Source: Armatimonadota bacterium (GTDB lineage Bacteria; Armatimonadota; Armatimonadia; Armatimonadales; Capsulimonadaceae). From it: DNA of 59,451 nt. A program made the translations under genes and the position numbers. The DNA is taken from positions 1-59,451 of the forward strand of contig JANXNV010000032.1 of the NCBI GenBank assembly GCA_025353925.1, in the 5' to 3' direction. Positions within the stretch are counted from its first letter, which is position 1. Each line of letters starts with the position of its first letter. Below are positions 15,858 to 25,900 of the stretch, in pieces. The notes beneath the pieces are model-generated. The model was given only the letters and a program-made list of their open reading frames with translations, was not told the DNA's origin and ran no database searches.

Positions 15858-16016
15858 ATGGCTTTGACGCCGCCAGGCAAACACTACGAACCGATCTGGA
15901 GCAAAAGCGAAGTCGGCAGGATGCGGAACGTGCTGACGAGGGGGATGCTGCTGTTCCGCGCCAGGCTTGGCACGGACGTGACGGCGGTGGGTCCGGTCGT
16001 GGGAAGCGTACCATGA
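15858..16016 (+). CDS. Small hypothetical protein coupled to the ATP-grasp remnant
   Basis: A 52-residue basic protein (MALTPPGKHYEPIWSKSEVG...). Its TGA overlaps the ATG of the following gene (ATGA), the same coupling seen between several neighbours here. I do not recognise it. The overlap is the main support. Confidence 0.45.
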   Translation: MALTPPGKHYEPIWSKSEVGRMRNVLTRGMLLFRARLGTDVTAVGPVVGSVP

Positions 16017-16669
16017 TCGTCCTGAGCGAGTCCTCGCCGCAACTTTCCGCTTCATCCAGCACCGCCGACCTGCGGAAAGCCACGGAAGCCGCGAGGCTCA
16101 CGGGTTGCCAGGTGTACTACATCCCGCAGGACTTCGAGCAATGCGAGACGGCGGAAAACGCGCTGGCCTCTGTTCCAATGCAGGAACAGGAAACGCCTGC
16201 GGTCTGGATCGGCTACATTCCTAATCCTGAGCGGTACGCGGCGATCTATGCGGCAGCACTTGTCAAGAACATCCGCCTGCTTAACAGCCCGGATGAGCAC
16301 CTCAACGCGCAGGAGTTCGACCGTTTCTACCCCATGCTGGACAGCTTGACGCCCGCAAGCGTCATTATCACCTCCGAGAGCGAATGCGCCGATGCTGCCG
16401 CGCAGCTTGGGCTTCCGGTGTTTGTCAAAGGCGCGGTGCAATCCCGCGGCTGGGCGACGTGCGTGGCTGAGAGCGTGGAGGAAAGGAATATAAAGTATGA
16501 CGAACATCGAAGCAGCCTGGCAGGGCATTGGAGCCTGGCTCGAGCAAAATGCCCCGGAAGTAGCAGCGGGACTAGGCGATGGCGCGACGAAGGAGCAGAT
16601 CGCCGCGGCGGAGCGAAAACTGGGTATCGCCCTCCCGGAAGAAGTCCAGGCTTCCTACAGTATCCATGA
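16013..16669 (+). pseudogene. N-terminal half of an ATP-grasp protein (DUF4343-like), truncated
   Basis: The first 160 or so residues look like the start of an ATP-grasp protein: VYYIPQDFEQC, PAVWIGYIPNPERY, IRLLNSPDEHLNAQEFDRFYP, then LTPASVIITSE and LGLPVFVKGAVQSRGW, the last being the ATP-binding lysine strand. After CVAESVEE the homology ends, and the frame runs on out of phase through the next gene to a stop at 16669. The C-terminal catalytic half of an ATP-grasp fold is missing. A ribosome site for the SUKH gene begins exactly at the break (around 16480), suggesting a deletion or gene-joining event. Confidence 0.65.
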
Positions 16670-17096
16670 CGGGCAACAGACAGACCCTTCTCTCGGAGGT
16701 GTGGTTGGAGGCATATTCGTGCCAGGCGGCGACTTCCTGTCATTGGCGCGGATCATCGATGAGTGGACCGTCTGGAAGGACCTGCTGAATTCGGGCACGT
16801 TCGACGGTATCCAGAGCGATCCACAGCCTGGAATAAAGTCCGACTGGTGAAACCCGCGTTGGATTCCAATCACCTACGACGGGAGCGGCAACCATTACTG
16901 CGCAGATATGGACCCTGCACCGGGCGGGACAGTAGGCCAGATCATCACTATGTGGCACGACGGCGGTGAGCGGGAAGTAATGGCCGCCAGTTTCGGCGAA
17001 TGGCTGATGACGCTGGCCGATGAATACGAGCGAGATGAGTGGGTGTATTCCGAGGACGACGGAGGCGTAGTGAGATTGGAGGATGTAAGTGAGTGA
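16497..17096 (+). pseudogene. SMI1/KNR4 (SUKH) immunity-type protein with an internal TGA
   Basis: The frame begins after AGGAAAGGAATATAAAGT with MTNIEAAWQGIGAWLEQ, then TKEQIAAAERKLGIALPEE, YSIHDGQQ and GGIFVPGGDFLSL, a typical SUKH N-terminus. It reaches SDW and then TGA at 16848-16850. In the same frame the sequence continues NPRWIPITYDGSGNHYCADM, DPAPGGTVGQIITMWHDG and SFGEWLMTLADEYE to a stop at 17094-17096. SUKH proteins have a WW pair here (DWWNPRWIPI), so one TGG to TGA change accounts for the break. SUKH proteins neutralise polymorphic toxins. The upstream part alone lacks half the fold. Confidence 0.8.
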
Positions 17097-17247
17097 AGCG
17101 TTCTGGTCCGACTACTGTCGCTTGGTCGCCAGGTTGATGCCGCCGTTGGCATCGGGTGACGGAGTGCCTGAGGCGGAAATCGCGGCAGCGGAGATGCGGC
17201 TGACTAAGATCGCAGCCCTGCTTCCCGGAGCAGGGCTGGAGGATTAA
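17089..17247 (+). pseudogene. N-terminal fragment of a second SUKH protein
   Basis: A GTG-started 52-residue frame overlapping the end of the first SUKH gene by 8 bp. It reads VSEAFWSDYCRLVARLMPP, then GVPEAEIAAAEMRLTKIAAL and LPGAGLED, matching the first helices of SUKH proteins (W...P...G...eIaaaE..L...LP) and then stopping. The rest of the fold is missing. Confidence 0.5.
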
Positions 17248-17259
17248 AAGAGGAATAAA

Positions 17260-17814
17260 ATGGGATGTGACATCCACGGCTGGGTGGAGTTCCGCGAAAC
17301 GGCACGCGACACGCGATTTGACGAGGAGTGGTACGCTGTCATTGACGCAGGCATCCTCCTCGACCGAAATTACTCGATGTTCGGGTCCTTATTCGGCGTC
17401 AGGAACGGCACGGACTTTGCGCCCATAGCAGCAGGGCGGGGCCTGCCGCCGCACGTATCGGATGAGTTGAAGGAGCGGGCTGAGGAGGCGGGGTGTGGCT
17501 ATCATTCTCATACCTGGGTGACAGGAACTGAATTGCAGGCCGTGAACTGGGAGGAGAAAGCGTTGGACGGCATCGCATGGAGCACCTCTCACAGCGGGCC
17601 GCAGGTACGCGAGGGCCGCCGCCTCTCCCACGACGACCCGCACCGACATGACGGGGCGACTTGGACCGAGGAAGGGTTAATGTTCAGCATTGGGCAAGTG
17701 ACGCGCCGTGAGGCGGCGGGCGACGACCTCTGCCTGCTTTTGGCGATGATGGAGCCGCTGATGCAAAAGTACGGGGGTGAGTGCGTGCGGCTGGTGGTGT
17801 GGTTCGACAACTGA
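17260..17814 (+). CDS. MGCDIH-type hypothetical protein of phage/plasmid origin
   Basis: The protein (184 aa) starts MGCDIHGWVEFRE, a start shared by a widespread uncharacterised family in phages and mobile regions. Other family-like stretches are DRNYSMFGSLFGVRNG and GRGLPPHVSDE followed by GYHSHTWV. Aspartate and histidine residues (CDIH, HSHT, HDDPHRHD) could form a metal site. AAGAGGAATAAA precedes the ATG. It sits among immunity-like genes, but its role is not known. Confidence 0.6.
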   Translation: MGCDIHGWVEFRETARDTRFDEEWYAVIDAGILLDRNYSMFGSLFGVRNGTDFAPIAAGRGLPPHVSDELKERAEEAGCGYHSHTWVTGTELQAVNWEEKALDGIAWSTSHSGPQVREGRRLSHDDPHRHDGATWTEEGLMFSIGQVTRREAAGDDLCLLLAMMEPLMQKYGGECVRLVVWFDN

Positions 17815-17894
17815 GGCCGTGCACTGCCTGACTGGGACACTCTACCTGGCAAGGCTAAGGTCTTCGCCCCGCCAGGCAGCTTCCCTGGAGCACA

Positions 17895-18044
17895 ATGTCA
17901 GTAACAGACGAGCGTGGTGATGACACGATGGTAGAATCAGCTTTCGGCCTGCTTCCCGGAAACGAGCCGCCCTACAAGTACGCACCGGGCCACGTCACGA
18001 TCACCACGGGCCAAGCAACAGGTAGCTCGCGTCCAGACCACTAG
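17895..18044 (+). CDS. Small hypothetical protein
   Basis: A 49-residue protein (MSVTDERGDDTMVESAFGLL..., GNEPPYKYAPGHVTITTG) with GGAG 5 nt before the ATG. The next gene starts 3 bp after its stop, so both share a transcript. I do not recognise the family. Confidence 0.45.
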   Translation: MSVTDERGDDTMVESAFGLLPGNEPPYKYAPGHVTITTGQATGSSRPDH

Positions 18045-18047
18045 TTC

Positions 18048-18392
18048 ATGGTGGCTATCTCACTGATGGACTTACTCAGTGAGATGAAGGCATTGCTGCT
18101 GCACGGCAAGATGAGTGGGTTCACGTGGTCGGTGATCGACACCTCTTTCTCCGTATACTTCCAGCGCGTCACTAGGCGGCTGAAGGGACAAGAGAAGCCA
18201 ATCCGCATCGTGTGCGGCGACCAAGACCTCGGTCCGGTGTCTGAACAGGAATTGGTGGGGGCGATCTTAGGCGGCACTCGCGACTTCCTGCGAACGTACG
18301 CGGATAAGCTGGGTGAAGAGGAAGCCGAACTTGCTTCCGCGACGGATGACTTCGTCGCCGTGCTCCGTCTTGAAGGAACACCTGAAAGATGA
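18048..18392 (+). CDS. Hypothetical protein, possible immunity protein
   Basis: A 114-residue protein with an alpha-beta pattern (MDLLSEMKALLLHGKMSGFT, IRIVCGDQDLGPVSEQEL, ILGGTRDFLRTYADKLGEEE). No catalytic motif is seen. It lies between genes with start/stop overlaps on both sides (3 bp gap upstream, ATGA overlap downstream), an arrangement typical of immunity-gene arrays. The assignment to such an array is by context only. Confidence 0.5.
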   Translation: MVAISLMDLLSEMKALLLHGKMSGFTWSVIDTSFSVYFQRVTRRLKGQEKPIRIVCGDQDLGPVSEQELVGAILGGTRDFLRTYADKLGEEEAELASATDDFVAVLRLEGTPER

Positions 18393-19441
18393 CGCAATGC
18401 GGGGTAACTTTCACATGGCTCCAAAATGACTCGCCCTATAATGAGTTGGAAAAGAACATGGCAATTATTTGCATGGGCATCACCCGCTGCCCGTTATGCG
18501 GAGAAGTCTTAGAAGAAGCCGACCCGCTCGTCGCTACGTCGCACTTTATGACCGATCCATTTCATCCGCTCTGGGCCTTCTCCGATGCTGCGATGCACAA
18601 GGCGTGTTTCCTGCGATGGGAGAGGCGCGAAGAGTTCATTCGCCTTTACAATGACGCCATGGCGCTCGCGCAGTACGACGACGATCCCCCGGACGTCATG
18701 CAAGAAGACGGTGAGGACGTCACAAACTTTTCAAGCCTCAAAGCTGATCTGCGCGTTCGGCACCGAACGGCCCTTCACGATGCCGCTAAGACTGGAGATG
18801 TCCATGAGGTCTTGTCGCTGTTGAAGGCCGACCCAACCCAGATTAACACGCCCGACGACGCGGGCATCACGCCGCTACATTTGGCCGTGGCTTACAATGA
18901 ACCGGAAGTCGTTGAGGCGTTACTGCTTCAGGGAGCAGATGTGCATGACCGAACCGATGAAGGGCAAACGGTGCTCCACACTGCCTGCATTCAAGGGCAT
19001 CCAGAAACAGTGCGGCTGCTGATCAATGCAGGCGGCAATGTCAACGCCCGGAACCCTGCTGGCAAAACGCCGCTCCACTTGGCCGCAGCCACGAGTGATG
19101 CGGCGCTGGTTTCTGCACTGCTTGCGGCTAGGGCTAGTGTCGATGCAAGAGACGGGGGAGGACGGACGCCACTGCATGAGGCGGCGGCGCGTGGGCAGCG
19201 GGAAGTGATCGGGGTGCTTTTAGACGCGGGCGTTGACATCAATGTCTATGACTCTCGCGGCCAAACTGCTTTGCACATAGCCGCCGCCCAAGGGCAGGCA
19301 CTCCTGCTGCGGCTCTTCTTGTCTCTCGGAGCAGACGCTGCGGCGAGAGATGCGGAGGGCCGCACGCCGCAGGAGATCGCCATAGCGGAAGGCCACACAA
19401 TGGCAGTAAGGCTGATAGATAGCGCAGGCGGTACTTTATGA
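18389..19441 (+). CDS. Ankyrin-repeat protein with an N-terminal zinc module
   Basis: About seven ankyrin repeats run from residue 125 to the end, recognisable from GITPLHLAVAYNEPEVVEAL, GQTVLHTACIQGHPETVRLL, GKTPLHLAAA, GRTPLHEAAARGQREVI and GQTALHIAAAQGQ. The N-terminal region has CPLC (about residues 34-37), then H and HKAC, a possible zinc site like that of small immunity or RING-like modules. ATG 18389 overlaps the previous stop; ATG 18458 is an alternative that begins right before the zinc module. Ankyrin proteins bind other proteins; in this setting a toxin-neutralising role is plausible. Its end overlaps the next gene (ATGA). Confidence 0.8.
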   Translation: MTQCGVTFTWLQNDSPYNELEKNMAIICMGITRCPLCGEVLEEADPLVATSHFMTDPFHPLWAFSDAAMHKACFLRWERREEFIRLYNDAMALAQYDDDPPDVMQEDGEDVTNFSSLKADLRVRHRTALHDAAKTGDVHEVLSLLKADPTQINTPDDAGITPLHLAVAYNEPEVVEALLLQGADVHDRTDEGQTVLHTACIQGHPETVRLLINAGGNVNARNPAGKTPLHLAAATSDAALVSALLAARASVDARDGGGRTPLHEAAARGQREVIGVLLDAGVDINVYDSRGQTALHIAAAQGQALLLRLFLSLGADAAARDAEGRTPQEIAIAEGHTMAVRLIDSAGGTL

Positions 19442-19797
19442 CAGAACTCACGCTTCAAGAACTCAAACATCAACTCTGCCACCGCGCCAGCCGCGCAATC
19501 GTCGGCGGCTTCCGCCCACCTGCCGATCCGTTCGCCTCCTGGCTTGGCAAAGTGAAACTTGCCGCGGCAGGGGAGGACTGGCCGACGAGCGCGGGCAGGC
19601 CGATGATGGTCAAGTCTGACGACACAGGGCCATTTTGGGTTGCTCGCGTTACCCGGAAAGGCGAACGCCGACCCCGCTACAAGAACGGGAGATTTGATCA
19701 TCTTAGCTGGTTTTTTACCAATTTCAGCAGATGGCTTGGGCAGGAGATAACTAGTTCTCCAAAGAACAGTCTGTGGAGCCTATGCGTCCTATCATAA
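19438..19797 (+). pseudogene. DUF1963-like fragment with an unrelated 3' end
   Basis: The first 60 residues (CHRASRAIVGGFRPP, DPFASWLGKVKLAAAGEDWP, GRPMM) look like the start of a DUF1963/YwqG protein, whose next motif should be a 'aQi(d/n)' strand. Instead the frame continues as VKSDDTGPFWVARV... and ends with a serine/leucine-rich tail not typical of the family. The full-length family is over 200 residues. The likely explanation is truncation at the junction with the helicase-GHKL unit that begins 25 bp later. Confidence 0.5.
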
Positions 19798-19822
19798 TAA
19801 TCTCATTCACTATGGAGCAATA

Positions 19823-22800
19823 ATGCCTACGATAGATACTGACCAACTTGTAGGAACGGACCGATCCGACGATTACCACATCGGCGACATTATCGTCCTT
19901 CGTGCCCAACCTTCCGTCTCTGGCGCAATTACTCAGATTCTACAAGGTAGTTCCGAGTCGCGATATGTTGTCTTTACAGGTGGCAGGACTGCGACGTACT
20001 ATGCCAGCCAAATTCGTCTGCTTGAAACCAGAGCCGAGAACCGCGAAATTCTGTCGCTGGGGGAATTCCAGGCGCGACTCACCGCTCTGTTATTGCGCCA
20101 GCCATCAATACGCACTCTATACTCCTTGCACGCCGCCCGTATCAACTTCATTCCCTATCAATTCCGCCCGGTATTGAAATTCATCCGTGCCGACCGTCCA
20201 ATGATGCTGATTGCTGACGAGGTAGGCGTCGGAAAAACGATTGAGGCAGGGCTGATCCTGCGGGAGATGCAAGCACGGCGGGATGTCCGAACTGTTTTGA
20301 TAATCTGTCCAAGGCCCTTAGTTACCGAGAAAAAATGGCAGTTCGAGATGAAGCGTTTTGATGAGGAATTTGTTCATCTTGACGGAGCAACCCTTCAACA
20401 CTGCCTCCAAGAAATGGACCTCAACGGCGTCTGGCCCGAAAAATTTGCCAAAGCCATTATCCCATTTAGCCTGTTTGACGACCGTCTACTCAATGGGTTA
20501 AACAACACAGGTAAGCGGCGGGTGCTCGGTTTACTAGACCTTGACCCGCCGCCTGCTTTTGACCTTGTAATTGTCGATGAGGCACACCATTTACGCAACA
20601 CGGCCACATTTACCCATCAGGGCGCGGCATTCTTTGTCCGAAATGCCGAAGCGGTGGTGTTTCTCACAGCCACCCCTATCCAGCTTGCAAGCGACGACCT
20701 GTTCGTGCTTCTTAATTTGTTGCGTCCTGATATGGTCATTGACCGAGAAAGTTTCGGCCATATGACTGAACCAAATCGGTTTATTAATACTGCCAGTGCT
20801 CTTGCCCGCGCTGCTGCACCTGGCTGGAACGCGGCGGCACTTGACGCGATGATTCTGGCAGGCGAAACGCCTTGGGGCGAAGCTGTGCTTAAACATGAAC
20901 CTGTCTATCAACGAGTTTGCCACCGACTCGCGGATAAAACATTATTGTCACAGGAGCGAATGAAGTGCATCCAAGACATTGAGGGACTACACACCCTCGC
21001 TTCTTTAATCAATCGGACGCGGCGTCGCGACATCGGCACTTTCACAACGCGAAAGGCCGAAACCGTAGAGGTTGAGTTTACATCACCTCAACGTCAGCTT
21101 CACGATGCATTGCTTGCAGCACAGGCCCGAATCCTGGAGCGAAGCCACGGAGCACGTTCGGTAAAGTTTTTGATGACCACAATTAGACGACAAGCCGCTA
21201 GTTCTCTTTATGGCCTTGCGCCACTGATTGAATCTATATTAACGCGTCGCCTCTCTGAGTTGGAATGGGATGAACTGGACGATGAGTTCGACGTGGTGGG
21301 TGATGAGCCAACTACGATTCGTGACGACATCGCAGACGTACTGGCGATGGCGCGTGCTTTAAATGGGCCTGACCCGAAACTTGCGGCACTGCGCCAGATC
21401 GTAGGTGACAAACAGGCCCTACCGAACAATAAACTTTTGTTATTTTCTAGCTTTCGGCACACTCTGCGTTACCTGCACGCGAACCTTATTGATACGGGAA
21501 TTCGACTCGGATTGATTCACGGTGATGTGCCTGATGAGGAACGAGCCGATCTTCGTCAAAGGTTCAGTTTGGATCGCAATGCCCCTCATGCTATCGACCT
21601 TCTGCTTTCATCGGAAATTGGATGCGAGGGTCTGGACTTCCAGTTTTGCGATGGGCTTGTCAATTATGATCTTCCGTGGAATCCCATGCGGGTAGAGCAA
21701 CGAATTGGTCGCATCGACCGCTATGGACAACAGAGCGAAACGGTTGTAATTTACAATCTTGTAACGCGAGGAACCGTAGACTTTGACATCTACGAGCGTT
21801 GCCTACTTCGTATTGGTATTTTTCGTCAGGCTCTCGGCGGAAGTGAAGAAATTCTAGGCCGTATCACAAGTGAACTTCGCACTATTGCTGAGAGCCTGGC
21901 ACTCACCGTGGAAGAGAGACAGACGCGACTTCAGCAACTCGCTGATAACGACATCCGACTGCTTCAAGAGCAGGAAAAACTAGAACGGGAGCAGGAAGAA
22001 CTATTTGGCATTGTTTTACCACCTGAACAAGTCGAGAAAGAAGTTGAGGAAGCTAGTAGTCCATGGCTGCGACCTTCAGCTCTTCAGAATTTGGTGCAAA
22101 CGTACCTTACAAAAACTGCGAGTGGTGACGACCATATCTTGGGCGAACGTCCCCTGAAGACGCTACGCCTCAATCAGGATGCTCGAAACCGTTTGCTGGA
22201 AGATTTCCGCGAGCTGCCACGCCAGTCTTCTTCACTGCATCGCGATTGGGAGCGTTGGCTACGGGGAACCGAATACCTACTGGAGATCACTTTTGACGCC
22301 TCTCAAGCCGCTGAATCGCGTTCAGCAATGTTTATCACGCCGATTCACCCGCTTGCACAGCAAGCGGCGTCGCTCGCCCAAGGTGCGCCACCATTTCGCA
22401 CTGCATTTCGCGTAGATGACGATGATATTCAAGCGGGAATTTATCCGTTCGTAATTTACGATTGGCAGGTAAGGGGAATCCGCGACGACTCGCTTCTTCA
22501 GCCCGTCTGTGCTGACCCTGTGCTGACAAGGCGTTTTTTGACTCTGCTCGAAAAAGCAACACCTTTAGAAATAATCGAGACATCTTTCCCACTTCCACTA
22601 GTCTTTGAGGAGTTGGAAACCGAGCATTACAAAATGTGGTTAGCAGAGCGATCAAAACACGAGGCGCGGACGCAACAGTTGGCCGTCGCTCGGTTGGAAA
22701 GCCTGCGTTCCAGCCACCAATCACGAATGGCTCTTTTGAGAGAGCAGCAGGGCCAGGTGACTGATGAGCGCATCCGTCGAATGCGTTCTTCCCAAGTTCA

Positions 22801-22918
22801 GACGGCACAGGCAGACTACGAACGGCGTGTTGCCGAAGTCCAGGAAGCAGTACGCCGTGTGGACATCCTCACGCAAGTTGTTGCCCAAGGAGTTCTGATT
22901 GTGGAGGGAAAGACATGA
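19823..22918 (+). CDS. SNF2/RapA-like DEAH helicase of a two-gene candidate defence unit
   Basis: This 1031-residue protein has an N-terminal beta-rich module (YHIGDIIVL... to LLETR) and then an SNF2-type ATPase. Walker A is DEVGVGKT (132-139), the DEAH box is VIVDEAHHL (D252-H255) and motif III is FLTATPIQ. In the second RecA lobe the sequence has LIHGDVPDEERADLRQRF, SSEIGCEGLDFQ and motif VI QRIGRIDRYGQ. The C-terminal third is charged with coiled-coil segments (LQEQEKLEREQEELFG) and a further helical region before the end. GGAG lies 6 nt before the ATG. It overlaps the GHKL gene by 4 bp (ATGA). Helicases of this group occur in DISARM and related systems, but no methylase, DrmA or DrmB is present here. 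Confidence 0.85.
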   Translation: MPTIDTDQLVGTDRSDDYHIGDIIVLRAQPSVSGAITQILQGSSESRYVVFTGGRTATYYASQIRLLETRAENREILSLGEFQARLTALLLRQPSIRTLYSLHAARINFIPYQFRPVLKFIRADRPMMLIADEVGVGKTIEAGLILREMQARRDVRTVLIICPRPLVTEKKWQFEMKRFDEEFVHLDGATLQHCLQEMDLNGVWPEKFAKAIIPFSLFDDRLLNGLNNTGKRRVLGLLDLDPPPAFDLVIVDEAHHLRNTATFTHQGAAFFVRNAEAVVFLTATPIQLASDDLFVLLNLLRPDMVIDRESFGHMTEPNRFINTASALARAAAPGWNAAALDAMILAGETPWGEAVLKHEPVYQRVCHRLADKTLLSQERMKCIQDIEGLHTLASLINRTRRRDIGTFTTRKAETVEVEFTSPQRQLHDALLAAQARILERSHGARSVKFLMTTIRRQAASSLYGLAPLIESILTRRLSELEWDELDDEFDVVGDEPTTIRDDIADVLAMARALNGPDPKLAALRQIVGDKQALPNNKLLLFSSFRHTLRYLHANLIDTGIRLGLIHGDVPDEERADLRQRFSLDRNAPHAIDLLLSSEIGCEGLDFQFCDGLVNYDLPWNPMRVEQRIGRIDRYGQQSETVVIYNLVTRGTVDFDIYERCLLRIGIFRQALGGSEEILGRITSELRTIAESLALTVEERQTRLQQLADNDIRLLQEQEKLEREQEELFGIVLPPEQVEKEVEEASSPWLRPSALQNLVQTYLTKTASGDDHILGERPLKTLRLNQDARNRLLEDFRELPRQSSSLHRDWERWLRGTEYLLEITFDASQAAESRSAMFITPIHPLAQQAASLAQGAPPFRTAFRVDDDDIQAGIYPFVIYDWQVRGIRDDSLLQPVCADPVLTRRFLTLLEKATPLEIIETSFPLPLVFEELETEHYKMWLAERSKHEARTQQLAVARLESLRSSHQSRMALLREQQGQVTDERIRRMRSSQVQTAQADYERRVAEVQEAVRRVDILTQVVAQGVLIVEGKT

Positions 22919-25900
22919 CCGAGTGGTTTGAATGCCTGTCGGCAATGCGTCGACAGTTTGTCGCCAGTGCGCGCGCGAATAAATTTGAGAGGGGAATTCA
23001 TCAATCGACTGTCGAAAAATATGCCGACCCCGCTCATTTCATCTATGAGCTTTTGCAGAACGCGGAAGATCAGAGCGCGACTTCAGCGACGTTTATTCTA
23101 AACCGTGACAGCTTGATTTTCATTCACAATGGGAAATCATTCACTGAGCAAGACGTCGAGAACATTACAGGTTTAGGAAACAGCGAGAAGCCAGATCAAG
23201 CCAACAAGATCGGGCGTTTTGGAATTGGTTTCAAGTCGGTTTTCGCCATCACCCTCTGCCCCCGCATTGAGACGCGCCTCAACAATAGTCCTTTCTCATT
23301 CGCCATCGAAGACTTAGTTGTTCCCGTTCCATTGCCAACGCCCCCAAGTAATGAGGGAATCACCAAGTTTATATTGCCGTTCCTGGCAGGTCAGGAGCAA
23401 TCACTATATTCTACGATACGCGATAGACTACGGGGCCTGGGCGCGGATGCTCTTTTATTTCTAGATGACCTGAAATCGATTCACTGGCAGGCGGGAGAAG
23501 AAGACTTTATATTGCTGTGTCAACGAGAAGAAAATGGTGAGTTTTGCCGCTTGACACAGAAAACACCCAATGCTACCATGCCTGCGGCCTACACGGGAGT
23601 GGCGTATCGACTATATTCTAAACTAGTTCATGTTAAAGATGCCGACCGCGATCTCACAGTCCGCCTCGCTTTTCGCATCGAAAACGGTCAGCTATCTTGT
23701 GAGCCTGGACTGAGTACCGCAAACGTCTTCTTCCCAACCGAGGAGAAAACAGGTCTGAAGTTTCGTCTGCACGCACCGTTCTTACTCAACGACAGCAGAG
23801 CCAACATTAAACAGAACAATCCTGTCAATGCTCAACTCATCCGCGCCTGTGCGGACCTGCTAACAGAGGTATTACCGAATCTTCGGGACCGCGGCTTGCT
23901 CACGGCGGAATCACTGGAGTGCCTCCCACTCCGGGAAAACGATTTTCCTGCCCGTGATGAATACTTTGGAAGCCACATAGGTTCTCCTTTTCGCCCACTT
24001 TTTGAAGCAGTACGGACCGCCTTTCGAACCCAAGAACTTTTGCCAACGGCATATGGTAGTTCAATCCCGTACGTCACGGCTGCAAATGCACGTGTCTCTG
24101 ACTCCAAACCTTTGCGTCAATTGTTTAGCGAACGTCAACTGACAGCATTGAGCGGCAAAACGTCAGCGACTCCTGTCTGCTGGATTTCCGAGAAAATCGC
24201 AAAAAATGTAACGAGGGAAACATGGGATTATCTCACCAAGGTGCTCGAAGTAGATGACCTCGATGGTGAGAAAGTGGCTCGTCAATTGGATGTCCACTTC
24301 TTTGCTACCCAAACTGACGAATGGATGGCAGACTTCTACGGCTTTCTGAATGATCAGCCTGCCCTTTGGCGCATACGTAGTCCCTCATCCTCAGCGGGGC
24401 CACTGAGGTCAAAGCCGATAATCCGCGTCGAAAGCCTTGAACGCGATTCAGACCGCATTATCACGTCTGCCAACCAGATTACTCCATTCTCAAGTGAAGG
24501 GACTTCGCCCAACGTCTATCTGGGTGCCGCTGGGCGGCCAGGCTTCCGTGTGGTCAAGCCAGCAATACAGGAGAATACGGAGGCACATCGCTTTTTGATG
24601 GCACTTGGCTTGAAGGAACCAGATGTAACTGAACTCGTCATCAAGACTGTTCTGCCAGGTTATGTTTTGGTGATGGAGAACAAAAGAAACATTTCCGAAT
24701 CCCAATATGCAATGGACCTGACTTCAATTGCAAAAGCAATTGGTACCGATGTTGTTGCTGACCGTAGCCGCTTGGATAAGGCGTTGAATGACACGCCGTT
24801 TATAAAAGCAATCAGTGCTGCCAATCCCGACACGATGAGTTGGAAAAAGCCTTCCCAGGTTCATCTTCCGGAACCAGAAATGCTAATTTGGTTTGAGGGC
24901 AACCCCAATATTTGGTATCCACACGAAGAGGTGCTGACGCACCCGCACTGGGACACGACCGCTTTTTTTATAAACCGTATACGGCAGACGATGCCCAATA
25001 CTCTCCGCGTCAAGGCCAAACGTCCTGAACCCAATAATCATGTAACACTGGTGGATCGCCACGGCAGACATCAACGTGGCCTCAATCGGTTCGACCCTAG
25101 TGCTACTGTGAAAGAAATAGACTATGCTCTGAAGCATATTAACATACGCAGAGCACGTATCTTATGGCGTTTGCTACTAGCGAACATTGAACAAATCTCG
25201 GGAACAGTTGAAGAGGCTACCCTCGCCAATTACCTGAATGCAACCCAGTCAGATCATTTTTCATATATGGGGGAGCGTGTTCGCACACAAAAATGGCTTC
25301 CAGATCAGGCAACTGAACAGAGCGGAACATTTTACCTGCCGAGCGAAATAGTCTTGGGGCAGTTGCCAAAAGAATTCGCTGAAGATGTAAACGCTGCGGA
25401 ACTCTCGATTAAACTTGGAGTAAATCAACCCGCTGAGGAAGATGTAGCTGAGGAGCTGGGCGTACCCGCCGACGCACTCGCTATTTTTATCACTGCCTAC
25501 AAGCGAGACCCTGAAATTATGAAACAGTTTGCGCCGCGATCTGTGCCCGAATTTCCGGTTGTATCCCTTCCCGATCCTGAGCGCAGATTGGCTAAAGTTA
25601 TTGAGCAGGCACGAAACGCTCCTGCTGTCGCGTTCGAGATCAAAAACCGTTCAGTTCGAGTAGGATCAACCGATTTCCATGCGGACAAGCGCGTTTACCT
25701 TCGTCATTTCTATGAGTCTGACGATGGTCAAATGATGTGTCAAATTTGTTGCAGGCCGATGCCATTTCGCTTGAGTGATGATACAGATTACTTTGAAGCT
25801 GTAGAGTGTATGAAACATTTTCCTACGGAACACACTCAAAATTATTTAGCCCTATGTCCTATATGTGCAGCAAAATATAAATATGCAAATGGGCACACGG

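Noticed and set aside
16848-16850. TGA read as tryptophan (alternative code)
   Set aside because: Many intact genes here end in TGA, several in ATGA overlaps, and mqsR is broken by TAG; ordinary decay explains both.
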